Below are positions 26,273-34,774 of a stretch of DNA of 64,000 nt, piece by piece. The notes beneath the pieces are model-generated. The model ran no database searches. It was not told the origin of the DNA and was given only the letters and a program-made list of their open reading frames with translations. Origin of the DNA: Mariprofundus sp. (lineage in GTDB: Bacteria; Pseudomonadota; Zetaproteobacteria; Mariprofundales; Mariprofundaceae). The stretch is taken from contig JAJFLE010000079.1 of the NCBI GenBank assembly GCA_021772835.1, forward strand, positions 1 through 64,000, written 5' to 3'. The position numbers were made by a program, and so were the translations under genes. How positions within the stretch are numbered: position 1 is the stretch's first letter; each line of letters begins with the position of its first letter.

Positions 26273-26719
26273 CTATCGCAATAGCTCAAGTGATTTAAGG
26301 AACATCCGTTTGGATGCTTCCATCGTGGTCACGTTGGCTTCAAAGCTTCGTGCTGCTGAGTTCATATCTACCATCTCTTCAACCGAGTTGACGTTGGGCA
26401 GGTTTACGATGCCCTGTGCATTGGCATCCGGATGCGATGGGTCAAACACCTGACGGAATGGTGTGGGATCCTGGGCCACATACGCGGCTTTGACTGATTG
26501 ATGACGGTCTTTCATGAAAGTGCTGTTGAAAACATTGGCAAACTGCTGCTGCTCAGGAGACGCTTGAAAGACAACCTGCCTGCGGCGATATGGGCCGCCT
26601 TCAGATGTACGTGTGGATTCAGCATTGGCAATATTTTCCGCCACGATGTCCATACGTGTCCGTTGGGCAGACATGCCTGAGGCACTGATATGCATGGACG
26701 TTAAAAGATCATTAGCCAT
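26273..26719 (-). CDS. flgC: Flagellar proximal rod protein FlgC
   Basis: FlgC is a structural protein of the proximal rod. The 148-aa protein has the N-terminal rod motif (ISASGMSAQRTRMDIVAENIAN) split over residues 10-31. A C-terminal coiled-coil segment (EEMVDMNSAARSFEANVTTM) is typical of FlgC. It sits six bases after flgB. Confidence 0.97.
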   Translation of the reverse strand: MANDLLTSMHISASGMSAQRTRMDIVAENIANAESTRTSEGGPYRRRQVVFQASPEQQQFANVFNSTFMKDRHQSVKAAYVAQDPTPFRQVFDPSHPDANAQGIVNLPNVNSVEEMVDMNSAARSFEANVTTMEASKRMFLKSLELLR

Positions 26720-26725
26720 GGGCGA

Positions 26726-27130
26726 TTACTTTCCTTCCCTGATGGCGTTGCTCAGGCCGGACAGTTTCCCTTTGACCAGTCGCATAGCCAACTCATGCAT
26801 CAGTTGATTTTCGGACATACGAGCCATCTCTTTCTGCATATCAACAGTGTTGCCATCCATTCTGCGCGACGGTTGTGAATCAAACACACTGCCGCTTGCA
26901 AGGTGCCCATTACTGGTGCCATTCATGTGTGCAGCATGTGTTGTGGCAACGGGGCCGGAATTTTTTCCAGTTTGCTGTTCAGCCAAAAAATCAGAAAAGG
27001 TGCGACTATCGGCTCTGTAGTTGGGGGTATCAGCATTGGCAACGTTACTGGAGTGCACACCTTGAGCCTGCTCTCTGGCCACAAGGGCAGATTCAAGTCG
27101 CTGGAATCCACTTCCAAACATATCAATCAT
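26726..27130 (-). CDS. flgB: Flagellar proximal rod protein FlgB
   Basis: FlgB is a proximal rod component (134 aa). The motif SSNVANADTPNYRADS (about residues 27-42) is the family hallmark, and the C-terminus forms the usual helix. It is the first gene of the basal-body operon. The leader of about 46 bases follows a consensus sigma-54 promoter at 27188-27202. A ribosome site (AGGAGGC) precedes the ATG. Confidence 0.96.
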   Translation of the reverse strand: MIDMFGSGFQRLESALVAREQAQGVHSSNVANADTPNYRADSRTFSDFLAEQQTGKNSGPVATTHAAHMNGTSNGHLASGSVFDSQPSRRMDGNTVDMQKEMARMSENQLMHELAMRLVKGKLSGLSNAIREGK

Positions 27131-27180
27131 GATGTTTGCCTCCTGTCTTTATCTGTTGCTGATCCTCAGTCTTATAAGGT

Positions 27181-28542
27181 CTATCCAGCAAGTGACATGC
27201 CAGACTCATAACCGTGCAGTTTGTTTCTCAGTGTCCGGATGCTGATGCCGAGCAATTCTGCAGCTTCGGTGCGGTTGCCCTGCACATGTACCAGAGTCTT
27301 TTCGATCAGGGTGCGTTCCATATCCCGGATTGAAACACCGGCCTGCACGGCACCCGAAGATTGATCGTTTTCTGTGGCGAAGTTTTCCGGCACAAAATCA
27401 AGCGCCAGATGTTCAGCCTCGATTTTACCGTCCATGGCCATCAGGTATGCCCGGTGCATGCAGTTTTCCAGTTCTCGAGCATTGCCTGGCCAGGGGTGTG
27501 CAACAAGGTGGTTGATGGCCTGTTGGCTTAATGCAGGTGCCTGGCGATGATACATCTGGGCAAAACGGTCAAGGAAATGCCTGGATAAGGGAAGAATATC
27601 TTCCTTTCTCTCGCGCAGAGGTGGCAATTGGATGGTGACGACGTTAAGTCTGTAATAGAGATCCTGGCGGAACTCGCCATTCTGAACGGCTTTGGTGATA
27701 TTCCGGTTGCTAGTAGCAATGACTCGCACATCAATTTTTACCGGTTTGCTGCCTCCGAGACGATCCACCTCACCTTCCTGCAATACGCGCAATAATTTGG
27801 CCTGCAGGTGCACGGGCATTTCGGTGATTTCATCAAGTAACAAGGTGCCTTCGTGTGCCAGCTCAAACTTGCCCGGGCGTGCTGCAGTAGCGCCGGTAAA
27901 TGCACCTTTTTCATGCCCGAATAATTCCGCTTCCAGCACGCCTTCAGGAATAGCCGCGCAGTTGATAGCAATAAAATTCTGAGCCTTGCGGTTCGAGCAG
28001 GCGTGAACGTAGCGGGAAAGGCGTTCTTTGCCTGTGCCGGATTCACCGATTACCAGTACAGAGGCACGACTGGGGGCGATCAGGGCAACACGGTCCAACA
28101 GGCGACGTGTGTCAACATCTTCGGTGACGAACACATCCTGCGTGCCTTTGGCGCTGACCTGCTGCTCGCTGGCTTGCTGGGCCAGTGCGCTCTGGTGGCC
28201 ACTTTTGCGAATGTAGATTTCAAGCACATCATCAGGGACAGGCAACATGCGGTAGTCTATGGCTCCCAGGTGCATCAGATCAGCAGCACGTTCGCTCTGC
28301 CCGTTATGGGCCAGAACAACAATATTAGCCTGCGGCTTATGCTCGAACAGGCGCCTGACCATAGATGGAGAGGTGACTGAATCCCAGATGAAAACCAGGG
28401 CATCATTGCTGCATTCCAGCTCGAATGTTTCGGCAGGTGGAGATTCGATAAAGGTATCTGGTAGTAGCCTGCCAAGCTGTACGCGCAGCTCACTATCCTC
28501 ATGCTGAGGAAACCCAATCAAAACAATATTGGATAAGCTCAT
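27181..28542 (-). CDS. Sigma-54-dependent flagellar regulator with degenerate receiver (FleQ/FlrA-like)
   Basis: This protein probably activates RpoN-dependent flagellar promoters. It is 453 aa long. Residues 1-110 resemble a receiver domain but lack the usual acidic pocket and phosphorylation context (ALVFIWDSVTSPS). The AAA+ domain (about 140-370) has Walker A (GESGTGKE), the sigma-54 contact loop GAFTGA and PGNARELEN. A Fis-type helix-turn-helix ends the protein (AAELLGISIRTLRNKL). The ATG at 28542 overlaps the stop of the TPR gene (ATGA) and has GGGAG upstream. The flgB promoter lies in its own 3' end, so a role in the flagellar cascade is likely. Confidence 0.9.
   Translation of the reverse strand: MSLSNIVLIGFPQHEDSELRVQLGRLLPDTFIESPPAETFELECSNDALVFIWDSVTSPSMVRRLFEHKPQANIVVLAHNGQSERAADLMHLGAIDYRMLPVPDDVLEIYIRKSGHQSALAQQASEQQVSAKGTQDVFVTEDVDTRRLLDRVALIAPSRASVLVIGESGTGKERLSRYVHACSNRKAQNFIAINCAAIPEGVLEAELFGHEKGAFTGATAARPGKFELAHEGTLLLDEITEMPVHLQAKLLRVLQEGEVDRLGGSKPVKIDVRVIATSNRNITKAVQNGEFRQDLYYRLNVVTIQLPPLRERKEDILPLSRHFLDRFAQMYHRQAPALSQQAINHLVAHPWPGNARELENCMHRAYLMAMDGKIEAEHLALDFVPENFATENDQSSGAVQAGVSIRDMERTLIEKTLVHVQGNRTEAAELLGISIRTLRNKLHGYESGMSLAG
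27188..27202 (-). promoter_or_regulatory. Sigma-54 promoter of the flgB basal-body operon
   Basis: On the minus strand this reads TGGCATGTCACTTGC followed by T. It is an essentially perfect RpoN site with GG and GC at the correct ten-base spacing. The predicted transcription start is 27176, 46 bases before flgB. It lies within the last codons of the upstream regulator gene. Confidence 0.8.
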
Positions 28543-30500
28543 GGTTTTACTCCCAGTAAGGTGTTTGCTTGCTGATCGGCCAGCGCCAACTTGGCCAGTG
28601 AGCCGTAAGTGCCGGCACCTTTTTGGGATGCGAGCTTTTGCAGCCGCTCCATACCCTGTTTGGTTTCGCCGGTTTTCAACTCGCAAATGGCAATATGATA
28701 AAACCACGATGCATCACGCTGTGATTCATCAATGGCGATATACAGTTTGTGAGCGGCAATAAACTCCTGCGCTTCAAAGTGATTTCTTGCCTGGTTTTTC
28801 AGACCTGCTCCCACATCAGCATCCTTGCTGCCTCTATATTCACCCCATGCGGCGGCAGCAGCGTGCCAGAGTTTGAGCGCTTCTGATATTTCCGCGTTTG
28901 TTTTCCAGTAGTTGGCCCGGGACTCCACAGCGATGTCAGTGGCACGCACTGTATTTATTGTTTGGCGAGCGGCTTCAAGGTTCTTTTGTGTGAACTGAAT
29001 GCGGGCTACAGTGATCAGCATTTCAGGCCTGTAAATGGTAAACTCGTTGCGATTTAACCAGCGTATGATTTTTTCGACGCCATCCTTGTCCTGCCGGTCC
29101 ATCCACAGTTTTGCCAGCTCCATCATCGCGCGCTGTCCGTGGATGTTTGAGCCGCTTTCACGATACAGCTCATTAAGCAGCTCTTCGGAACCGGCAAACA
29201 ACATCAACATGCGCATGGCATGGGCGACACCCAGTCGCAATTCCTGAGAGCCAAAGCTCTCAGGGCGCAGTTGCGGGTACTGCTGCCAGATGCTTACGGC
29301 CTTCAACCACATGTCCCGATTCAGCATCTCCTGCAGGCTTTTTTGTAACCAATGTGCCCCTTCCTTGGATGCTGACTGAGCAATTTTGGCATCATTTGAT
29401 ATGGCTGCACGTGCATAGGCCTGCAAGGCCGGTGAGTTCAGTTTGTCGGCTGAAGGTTCATCGATACGAGTCCAGAGCCTGGCCAGTGCAAGCATGGCTT
29501 CATCTTCGATCAGTGACAGCTGATTGGTGTCGGCTACCTTTTTCAGTGCAACCATGGCAGGCAAGAGTTTCTCTCTTTCCTGTTCATCGCGTGTGTCCAG
29601 CATCAGCTTACGAATAAAAGCCTTTCGTCCGATCGCTGTTTCAGCTTTGCTGCTGGCGAGGATGCCATACTCTTTGGTCGCTTCAGGTATTGTTGCTTTA
29701 CGGGTGCTCAGGATGTCGGCTCGAATCAACCGTACGGATGCAGCTTCCGGCTTGCTGATATGTTGATCAAGAAAATCCTCAGCCTGTTCAAATGCCTGTT
29801 TTTGTTCGGCGAATTCGTATAACAAATGGATGTATGCGGAAAATAGAATCGGTTCATCGGTGATGATGTCAGGCCATTTGCGGTAAACCATTTGCAGGCT
29901 TTTGAATGAAACATCAATGCGTGATTCACCCTGATCGACTATAGCCAGCCATGCCATACCTGTAGCTTGCTCGCGGCTGTTTCTGTCAACCTGCAATCCG
30001 TATTGAAGCAAGTCACTGCGCGCATAGGCATAGTTGTTCTGCTGCAGGTGGATGCGGGCCATCAATAGCCATGCACGACGAAGATTGACAGGCTGTTGGT
30101 CTTTGGAAATGATTTCCCGGGCCGACGTGACGGCCTGTTTTTTGTCGCCTGATTTCCATTGTAACCAGGCCCGTTTCCATCTGAACTCTGCAGCCTTGGG
30201 ATTATCCGGAAATTCACGATTCACCGTTTCAATGGCGCGAATGGCCGGTTTGATGTTTTCGAAATGTTTGTGTGTTGCCCGCATATCTTCAGCTTCGGCA
30301 ATCAGGCTGAGTAGACCCAGTCTTTCAGAAGGCAGGGTGCTGGCATTTTTCAAGTGTCTTTCTGCAGTCCGAATAGCTTGCTCAGGGTTACCGCTATTGA
30401 GATATATTCTAGCCCCTCTGATGCGATCGCTCTCATCGGCATGGCTGACTACAGGAGGCAGCAAAGTCAGGGCGAGACATGTCAATAAAATGCGAATCAT
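28539..30500 (-). CDS. Secreted or periplasmic TPR-repeat protein linked to flagellar regulation
   Basis: A 653-aa protein with a signal peptide (residues 1-22, ending VSHADE) and many degenerate tetratricopeptide-like helical repeats over the rest. No enzymatic motif is seen. It shares an ATGA overlap with the downstream sigma-54 regulator. A sigma-54 element lies directly before it, so it belongs to the flagellar regulon. It may scaffold assembly in the periplasm, but this is inference. The ATG at 30500 is chosen over a TTG at 30515; the predicted transcript starts at this ATG. Confidence 0.8.
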   Translation of the reverse strand: MIRILLTCLALTLLPPVVSHADESDRIRGARIYLNSGNPEQAIRTAERHLKNASTLPSERLGLLSLIAEAEDMRATHKHFENIKPAIRAIETVNREFPDNPKAAEFRWKRAWLQWKSGDKKQAVTSAREIISKDQQPVNLRRAWLLMARIHLQQNNYAYARSDLLQYGLQVDRNSREQATGMAWLAIVDQGESRIDVSFKSLQMVYRKWPDIITDEPILFSAYIHLLYEFAEQKQAFEQAEDFLDQHISKPEAASVRLIRADILSTRKATIPEATKEYGILASSKAETAIGRKAFIRKLMLDTRDEQEREKLLPAMVALKKVADTNQLSLIEDEAMLALARLWTRIDEPSADKLNSPALQAYARAAISNDAKIAQSASKEGAHWLQKSLQEMLNRDMWLKAVSIWQQYPQLRPESFGSQELRLGVAHAMRMLMLFAGSEELLNELYRESGSNIHGQRAMMELAKLWMDRQDKDGVEKIIRWLNRNEFTIYRPEMLITVARIQFTQKNLEAARQTINTVRATDIAVESRANYWKTNAEISEALKLWHAAAAAWGEYRGSKDADVGAGLKNQARNHFEAQEFIAAHKLYIAIDESQRDASWFYHIAICELKTGETKQGMERLQKLASQKGAGTYGSLAKLALADQQANTLLGVKP

Positions 30501-30511
30501 GCCTGCTCTTC

Positions 30512-30526
30512 GCAAGTTTCGTGCCG
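30512..30526 (-). promoter_or_regulatory. Sigma-54 promoter of the TPR gene/regulator operon
   Basis: On the minus strand this reads CGGCACGAAACTTGC, which matches the TGGCACGnnnnTTGC consensus except at the first base. The predicted transcription start is exactly 30500, the A of the ATG. The remaining gap, 30527-30717, has no convincing gene. Confidence 0.7.
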
Positions 30527-30717
30527 AAGGTTCCGCCGCTGTTTTTTGAGCGATTGGGCACTTTGCGCAAGCAAGGTATAGCGCAGGGCTATTCCTTTGT
30601 TATCGGTTGTTTATACGAGGCATGTCAATGTTTGAACCGGGAGTGACTGTCAAAAAACAGCCTTATTATGGAATGTGTTTGTGTTGTGGCAGAGCCAGAA
30701 TGGAAGGGGTGATGAGT

Positions 30718-32115
30718 TTAGGCGACTTCTGAAGGCTGCAGGCCCTTCTTTTTGATTTTTTCCACCAAGGTTGTTCGGTTCATCGCCAAAAAAATGGCTG
30801 CACGGTTTTTGTTCCAGTCAAAGCGCTTCAGTGCTGAAAGGATGAGGTGGCTTTCAAATTCATCTACAGTTGCTTTCAGATCAATGCTGTCTGCTGATTG
30901 CACATCCATCTGGAAGCTTTGCAGGACACGCTCCTTGTCGCTGATCATGCGAGATGGCAGATCTTCAATCTCGACTTCACCTTCACGTTTCAGTGTGGTG
31001 ACACGTTCAATCAGGTTCTGCAGTTCACGAACATTGCCGGGCCAGGCATAACTTAGAATGGCGCGCCTGGCCTCTTCACTGAAGTTTGTGATTTTAGCCC
31101 CTTTCTCTTCGTTAAAACGGCTGATGAAATGCTCGGCCAGTAGCAGAACATCGTCGCCGCGCTCTTTTAGTGGGGCCAGTCGCAGTGGGATGACATTCAG
31201 GCGATAATAAAGATCCTCACGAAAGCGACCTGCCTGAATCTCCTCTTCAAGATCACGATGCGTGGCAGCGATGACTCGCACATCAACCTGAATGCTTTGT
31301 TGGCTCCCGACAGGTTCAAAACAACGCTCCTGCAGAACTCGCAACAGCTTCACCTGTAGCTTGGGGCTCATGTCACCGATTTCATCGAGAAAAATTGTGC
31401 CGCCATTGGCGATCTCAAAGCGGCCCGGGCGAGCGCGGATGGCGCCGGTAAAAGCTCCTTTCACATGACCAAAGAGCTCCGATTCAAGGAGTTCTTCCGG
31501 GATGGCGCCGCAGTTGATGGAAACCATCGGTTTGCCCGAGCGCGTGCCCGACTTATGCAGGGATTTGGCTAGAACTTCTTTTCCGCAACCGGACTCGCCG
31601 GAGATAAGCACGGTACTGTCGGAGTTGGCAAGTAGCTGTATGGTCTCTTGTAGTTTGCGAATGGAATCGCACTGGCCGATCAATCCGACTGCGCTGTCTT
31701 TGCTGCGAATTTGCTCGCGCAGGGATTGATTGTCTTTTTTGAGCTGCCGCGTCTTCATCAGCTCGGAGATGCGAACCAGCATTTCGTCAATATCAAACGG
31801 TTTTTTCAGGAAATCATTGGCACCGAGTCGAACGGCATCTACAGCCGTATCCACTTCTGCATAGCCAGTCATGATTATAATGCCCATGTCAGGGTCACTT
31901 TGGCGGAATTCGCGCATCAATTCGATGCCGTTGCCATCTGGAAGGCGCACATCAAGTATGGTCAGATCAAATTTCCCATGCAGCATTGCTTCACGTGCGC
32001 GGGTGGCATTGGCGGCGCTTGTCACATGGTATCCGGCCGCCTCTAAAGACTCCTGCAGGATCAGACGGAAGTCGTCATTGTCTTCAACAAGCAGTATGAA
32101 TGCAGACTGTTTCAC
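30718..32115 (-). CDS. NtrC-family response regulator (FlrC/FlgR-like)
   Basis: This is a two-component sigma-54 activator, probably of flagellar genes. The 465-aa protein has an intact receiver: an acidic pair in LLVEDNDD, phospho-acceptor Asp in TILDVRLPDG, Thr in IIMTGY and Lys in LKKPF. The AAA+ domain has GESGCGKE and GAFTGA, and a Fis helix-turn-helix lies at the end (NRAAIFLAMNRTTL). The GTG at 32115 is preferred because GGGAG lies ten bases upstream; the frame upstream of it lacks a site. No partner histidine kinase is present in the window. Confidence 0.92.
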   Translation of the reverse strand: MKQSAFILLVEDNDDFRLILQESLEAAGYHVTSAANATRAREAMLHGKFDLTILDVRLPDGNGIELMREFRQSDPDMGIIIMTGYAEVDTAVDAVRLGANDFLKKPFDIDEMLVRISELMKTRQLKKDNQSLREQIRSKDSAVGLIGQCDSIRKLQETIQLLANSDSTVLISGESGCGKEVLAKSLHKSGTRSGKPMVSINCGAIPEELLESELFGHVKGAFTGAIRARPGRFEIANGGTIFLDEIGDMSPKLQVKLLRVLQERCFEPVGSQQSIQVDVRVIAATHRDLEEEIQAGRFREDLYYRLNVIPLRLAPLKERGDDVLLLAEHFISRFNEEKGAKITNFSEEARRAILSYAWPGNVRELQNLIERVTTLKREGEVEIEDLPSRMISDKERVLQSFQMDVQSADSIDLKATVDEFESHLILSALKRFDWNKNRAAIFLAMNRTTLVEKIKKKGLQPSEVA

Positions 32116-32439
32116 TGTGTATTTCTCCCTTCCCAACGCGCTTGGAGCAATCTCAAGTCAAAATAATGACGCCTGTGCCAGGAAATGCAAGCCAATCATT
32201 CTTGGGATACGAAAAGGAGGGTCTGCGGCTAAATGTTTATAGTGGGTCAAGTTATGTTTGAAGCCTCGAGATTTTTTTGGTGTAACCGTCTGGTTTGAAA
32301 AAGAATATTCTGAACAGCATGTGAGTGGAAAGATTTTGACGCGGAAATGACTAAAGTTGTCCTGTTTTTGACCGATAAGCTTTATTAGTATGAAATCACT
32401 TCATGCTGCGTAGCTCGGCGGCTAATGGAGGCAATTGAC
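32116..32439. other. Intergenic region between divergent regulator and sigma-28 operon
   Basis: This 324-base gap holds no convincing gene. Its right half has the sigma-28 promoter of the plus-strand operon. The left half is the upstream region of the NtrC-type regulator, in which I see no clear -24/-12 element. Confidence 0.7.
32352..32378 (+). promoter_or_regulatory. Sigma-28 (FliA) promoter
   Basis: TAAAGTTG (32352-32359), exactly 11 bases, then ACCGATAA (32371-32378). This differs from the TAAAGTTT-N11-GCCGATAA consensus at only two of 16 positions. It faces the operon of the 86-aa protein, receiver, HD-GYP and PilZ genes. Transcription would start near 32386, giving a leader of about 54 bases. 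Confidence 0.85.
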
Positions 32440-32700
32440 ATGGCGATCAGTGTTCAACCGGTGGATGGTTTGATTCATCGGCTACTTCAACAGAATGCCA
32501 AAACTCCTTCTATATCAAATGGTCAGGGGGCTTTCTCACAGCCTGCCAATGACCGTGTCAGTATTTCATCTGATGCACAGGAGAGCATGTCTTCACTTGT
32601 TGTTGAGGGACAGTCACATCCACATCAAAAACCTGGTGAGAAGGCGTTGGAATCACACTTGCTTAACCTTTATAGATCGAATGACAGATTTGGAGGTTAG
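32440..32700 (+). CDS. Small protein of the sigma-28 operon, unknown function
   Basis: An 86-aa soluble protein, not confidently recognised. The middle segment ANDRVSISSDAQ resembles the part of the anti-sigma factor FlgM that reads like DRVSLSSEAQ. The C-terminal FlgM core that grips sigma-28 is not evident, and the protein ends with a short helix (KALESHLLNLYRS). The start is the ATG at 32440, eight bases after GGAGG. It is the first gene behind the sigma-28 promoter, so it is probably flagellar or chemotaxis-related. Confidence 0.75.
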   Translation: MAISVQPVDGLIHRLLQQNAKTPSISNGQGAFSQPANDRVSISSDAQESMSSLVVEGQSHPHQKPGEKALESHLLNLYRSNDRFGG

Positions 32701-32702
32701 TA

Positions 32703-33191
32703 GTGAATCGACCCAGGTTGTTGTTGGCCGAAGACGACGAAGCTTTGGCCTCACTATTAGAGGAATATTTACTTGAAGCTGAATACGATGTTGTCGTGTG
32801 CAGTCGTGGAGACACCGCGCTTGAAACGCTGAAGCAGGAACATTTTGACTTGGTATTAAGTGATATCGTTATGCCCGGAGCAGATGGCTTGTCGCTACTT
32901 CGATATGTCCATGAGACTCCGGGCGATACGTTAATTATTCTGATGACCGGTTACTCAGGCATTGAAAATGCCCTGCATGCAGTGGAACAGGGCGCATATG
33001 ATTTTGTCAGCAAACCTTTCCAGCTGCCTGAGATTCGCGTCAGGGTGGATAATGCTATCCGCTACCAACAGTTGCTTCGCAAGTGGAATGAGATCACAGG
33101 AGGAGCACAGTTTGTTGGCGAAGCGATTCAGAAGTCGGGAGCGGCGGCAGTCAAGGCATATGGTCAAAGCGTTGGCGGCGGTGATTATTAA
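32703..33191 (+). CDS. Single-domain receiver protein (CheY-like) with short tail
   Basis: A 162-aa protein made of one receiver domain (residues 4-122) and a Gly/Ala-rich tail of about 30 residues. The active site is intact: acidic pair in LLAEDDE, Asp in VLSDIVMPG, Thr in ILMTGYS and Lys in VSKPF. It has no output domain, so it probably acts by protein contact or phosphotransfer. It starts with GTG at 32703, seven bases after GGAGGT. Its stop overlaps the next ATG (TAATG), which couples it to the HD-GYP phosphodiesterase. Confidence 0.88.
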   Translation: MNRPRLLLAEDDEALASLLEEYLLEAEYDVVVCSRGDTALETLKQEHFDLVLSDIVMPGADGLSLLRYVHETPGDTLIILMTGYSGIENALHAVEQGAYDFVSKPFQLPEIRVRVDNAIRYQQLLRKWNEITGGAQFVGEAIQKSGAAAVKAYGQSVGGGDY

Positions 33192-34774
33192 TGCTTAAGT
33201 TACTGATAGTCGAAGACCAGCCTGCTGTTCGCGAAGTTGTTGCTGAGATTGCAGGTGAATTAAGTGAAAGTGTCCAGGTCACTCAGGTTGGCAGCCTGGG
33301 AGAAGCTCGGACAGTGCTTGTTTCTGATGAGTGGAGCGGCTTGATTACCGATATGAGTCTTGGCGATGGTAATGTGCTTGAGCTGATCGCAAACCTGAAG
33401 GAAGAAGGTGTGAGTATACCGCCGACCATTCTCATGAGTGGTTTTTTAACCTCAGCTAGAATGGCGCAGGCCTTGCAACTGGGTATTGAGCACGTTCTGG
33501 CCAAGCCTTTTGCGCCGGATGTTCTGCTTGAATGCCTGGAAAAAATGCTCAGCAAACATCCTGAAGCCGTTAAGCCTTCAGAGAAGCCAAAGCGTCCAAT
33601 ACGCTCTGCAGATCGCCTGCTGCCGGAAATGTTTGAAATGGATCGCAGGATGGGGCTGGTCTACCGCATGTTTGATGAAATCCCATCGCACCATGATGTC
33701 TCTTCGGTTTGTGCGAGTGCGCTGAATCTGGCGGTAGAGGTTGTGCATGCCAGGGGTGGTTTTCTGGCCTTTTTCGAGCGTAATCAGCATAAGCTGGTTC
33801 TGGTTGCCAATCAGGGTATGGGTGAAGTTGATGCATCGTGCAGCTTGGATGCAACACATTTTCATCCACTTATTGCAGGCGAAGAAGAGCTGATTCAGTC
33901 CTCTCGGCTTGAACCCAAGGGTATATGCTGGCCGGGCTTAAATGAGCCGCATCACATTGCTATTCCAGTGCGCCTTCAGGGTGTAGCTATGGGGGTGCTC
34001 TGTCTGCTTGAACCTGCATCCGGTGAAGCCTTAAAGGGTGAAACCAGGCAAATACTTGGCCTGTTGGTGAAAGAGCTTGATACGTTGCTTGATAATCGGG
34101 CCGTGCATGCAGCGCTGGCAGATAATATGCGTGAAACATTGATTGCGCTGGTGCGTTCTTTAGAAGCGCGAGATCGTTATACAAGGGATCACTCGGGCAG
34201 AGTTGGCGCTTTGTCAGCTATTTTTGCTGAGGATCTAGGCCTGGATCAGGACCATGTCGATCTGATTCGAACCGGCGGCTTGCTGCACGATATTGGCAAG
34301 TGCGGCATTCCTGATGCTGTACTGCTTAAACCCGGGCGTTATACGGAAAATGAATTTGCCATCATGAAGGCGCATCCCGCCATCGGTGATAACATTCTTA
34401 AGAACATGGATACCATGGTGAGAGAGCGATTGATGCTTCGTCATCACCATGAACGGTATGATGGGTTGGGCTATCCGGATCGATTGGCTGGAGAAGATAT
34501 TCCACTGGATGCGCGCATTGTCTGTGTGGCCGATGCCATTGATGCAATGACCACGCACCGCGTATATCGTATGGCAAGGCCCCTGTCATTTTGTCTGGAA
34601 CAGTTGAAAGCCGGTTCTGGCACACAATTTGATCCCAGGGTTGTAGAAGTAGCTATTGCCGCGATAGAACGTGGCGTGGTGCAGACTCAGGCTGAGGAAC
34701 AGCAAACGCTGGATGGAGTAATGCCAATATCAGCCTTGATAACAGTAAAGACTGAGGTACGAACGTATGGTTAG
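33191..34774 (+). CDS. Response regulator with GAF and HD-GYP domains, c-di-GMP phosphodiesterase
   Basis: This enzyme is predicted to hydrolyse cyclic di-GMP. The 527 aa comprise a receiver (residues 1-120; Asp in LITDMSLGDG, Lys in LAKPF), a GAF-like sensor (about 160-305) and an HD-GYP domain (about 315-500). The catalytic residues are intact: HDIGK, HHHERYDGLGYP and VADAIDAM. It is fused by a TAATG overlap to the upstream receiver gene, and its end overlaps the PilZ gene. A sigma-28 promoter upstream implies late flagellar expression. Confidence 0.93.
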   Translation: MLKLLIVEDQPAVREVVAEIAGELSESVQVTQVGSLGEARTVLVSDEWSGLITDMSLGDGNVLELIANLKEEGVSIPPTILMSGFLTSARMAQALQLGIEHVLAKPFAPDVLLECLEKMLSKHPEAVKPSEKPKRPIRSADRLLPEMFEMDRRMGLVYRMFDEIPSHHDVSSVCASALNLAVEVVHARGGFLAFFERNQHKLVLVANQGMGEVDASCSLDATHFHPLIAGEEELIQSSRLEPKGICWPGLNEPHHIAIPVRLQGVAMGVLCLLEPASGEALKGETRQILGLLVKELDTLLDNRAVHAALADNMRETLIALVRSLEARDRYTRDHSGRVGALSAIFAEDLGLDQDHVDLIRTGGLLHDIGKCGIPDAVLLKPGRYTENEFAIMKAHPAIGDNILKNMDTMVRERLMLRHHHERYDGLGYPDRLAGEDIPLDARIVCVADAIDAMTTHRVYRMARPLSFCLEQLKAGSGTQFDPRVVEVAIAAIERGVVQTQAEEQQTLDGVMPISALITVKTEVRTYG

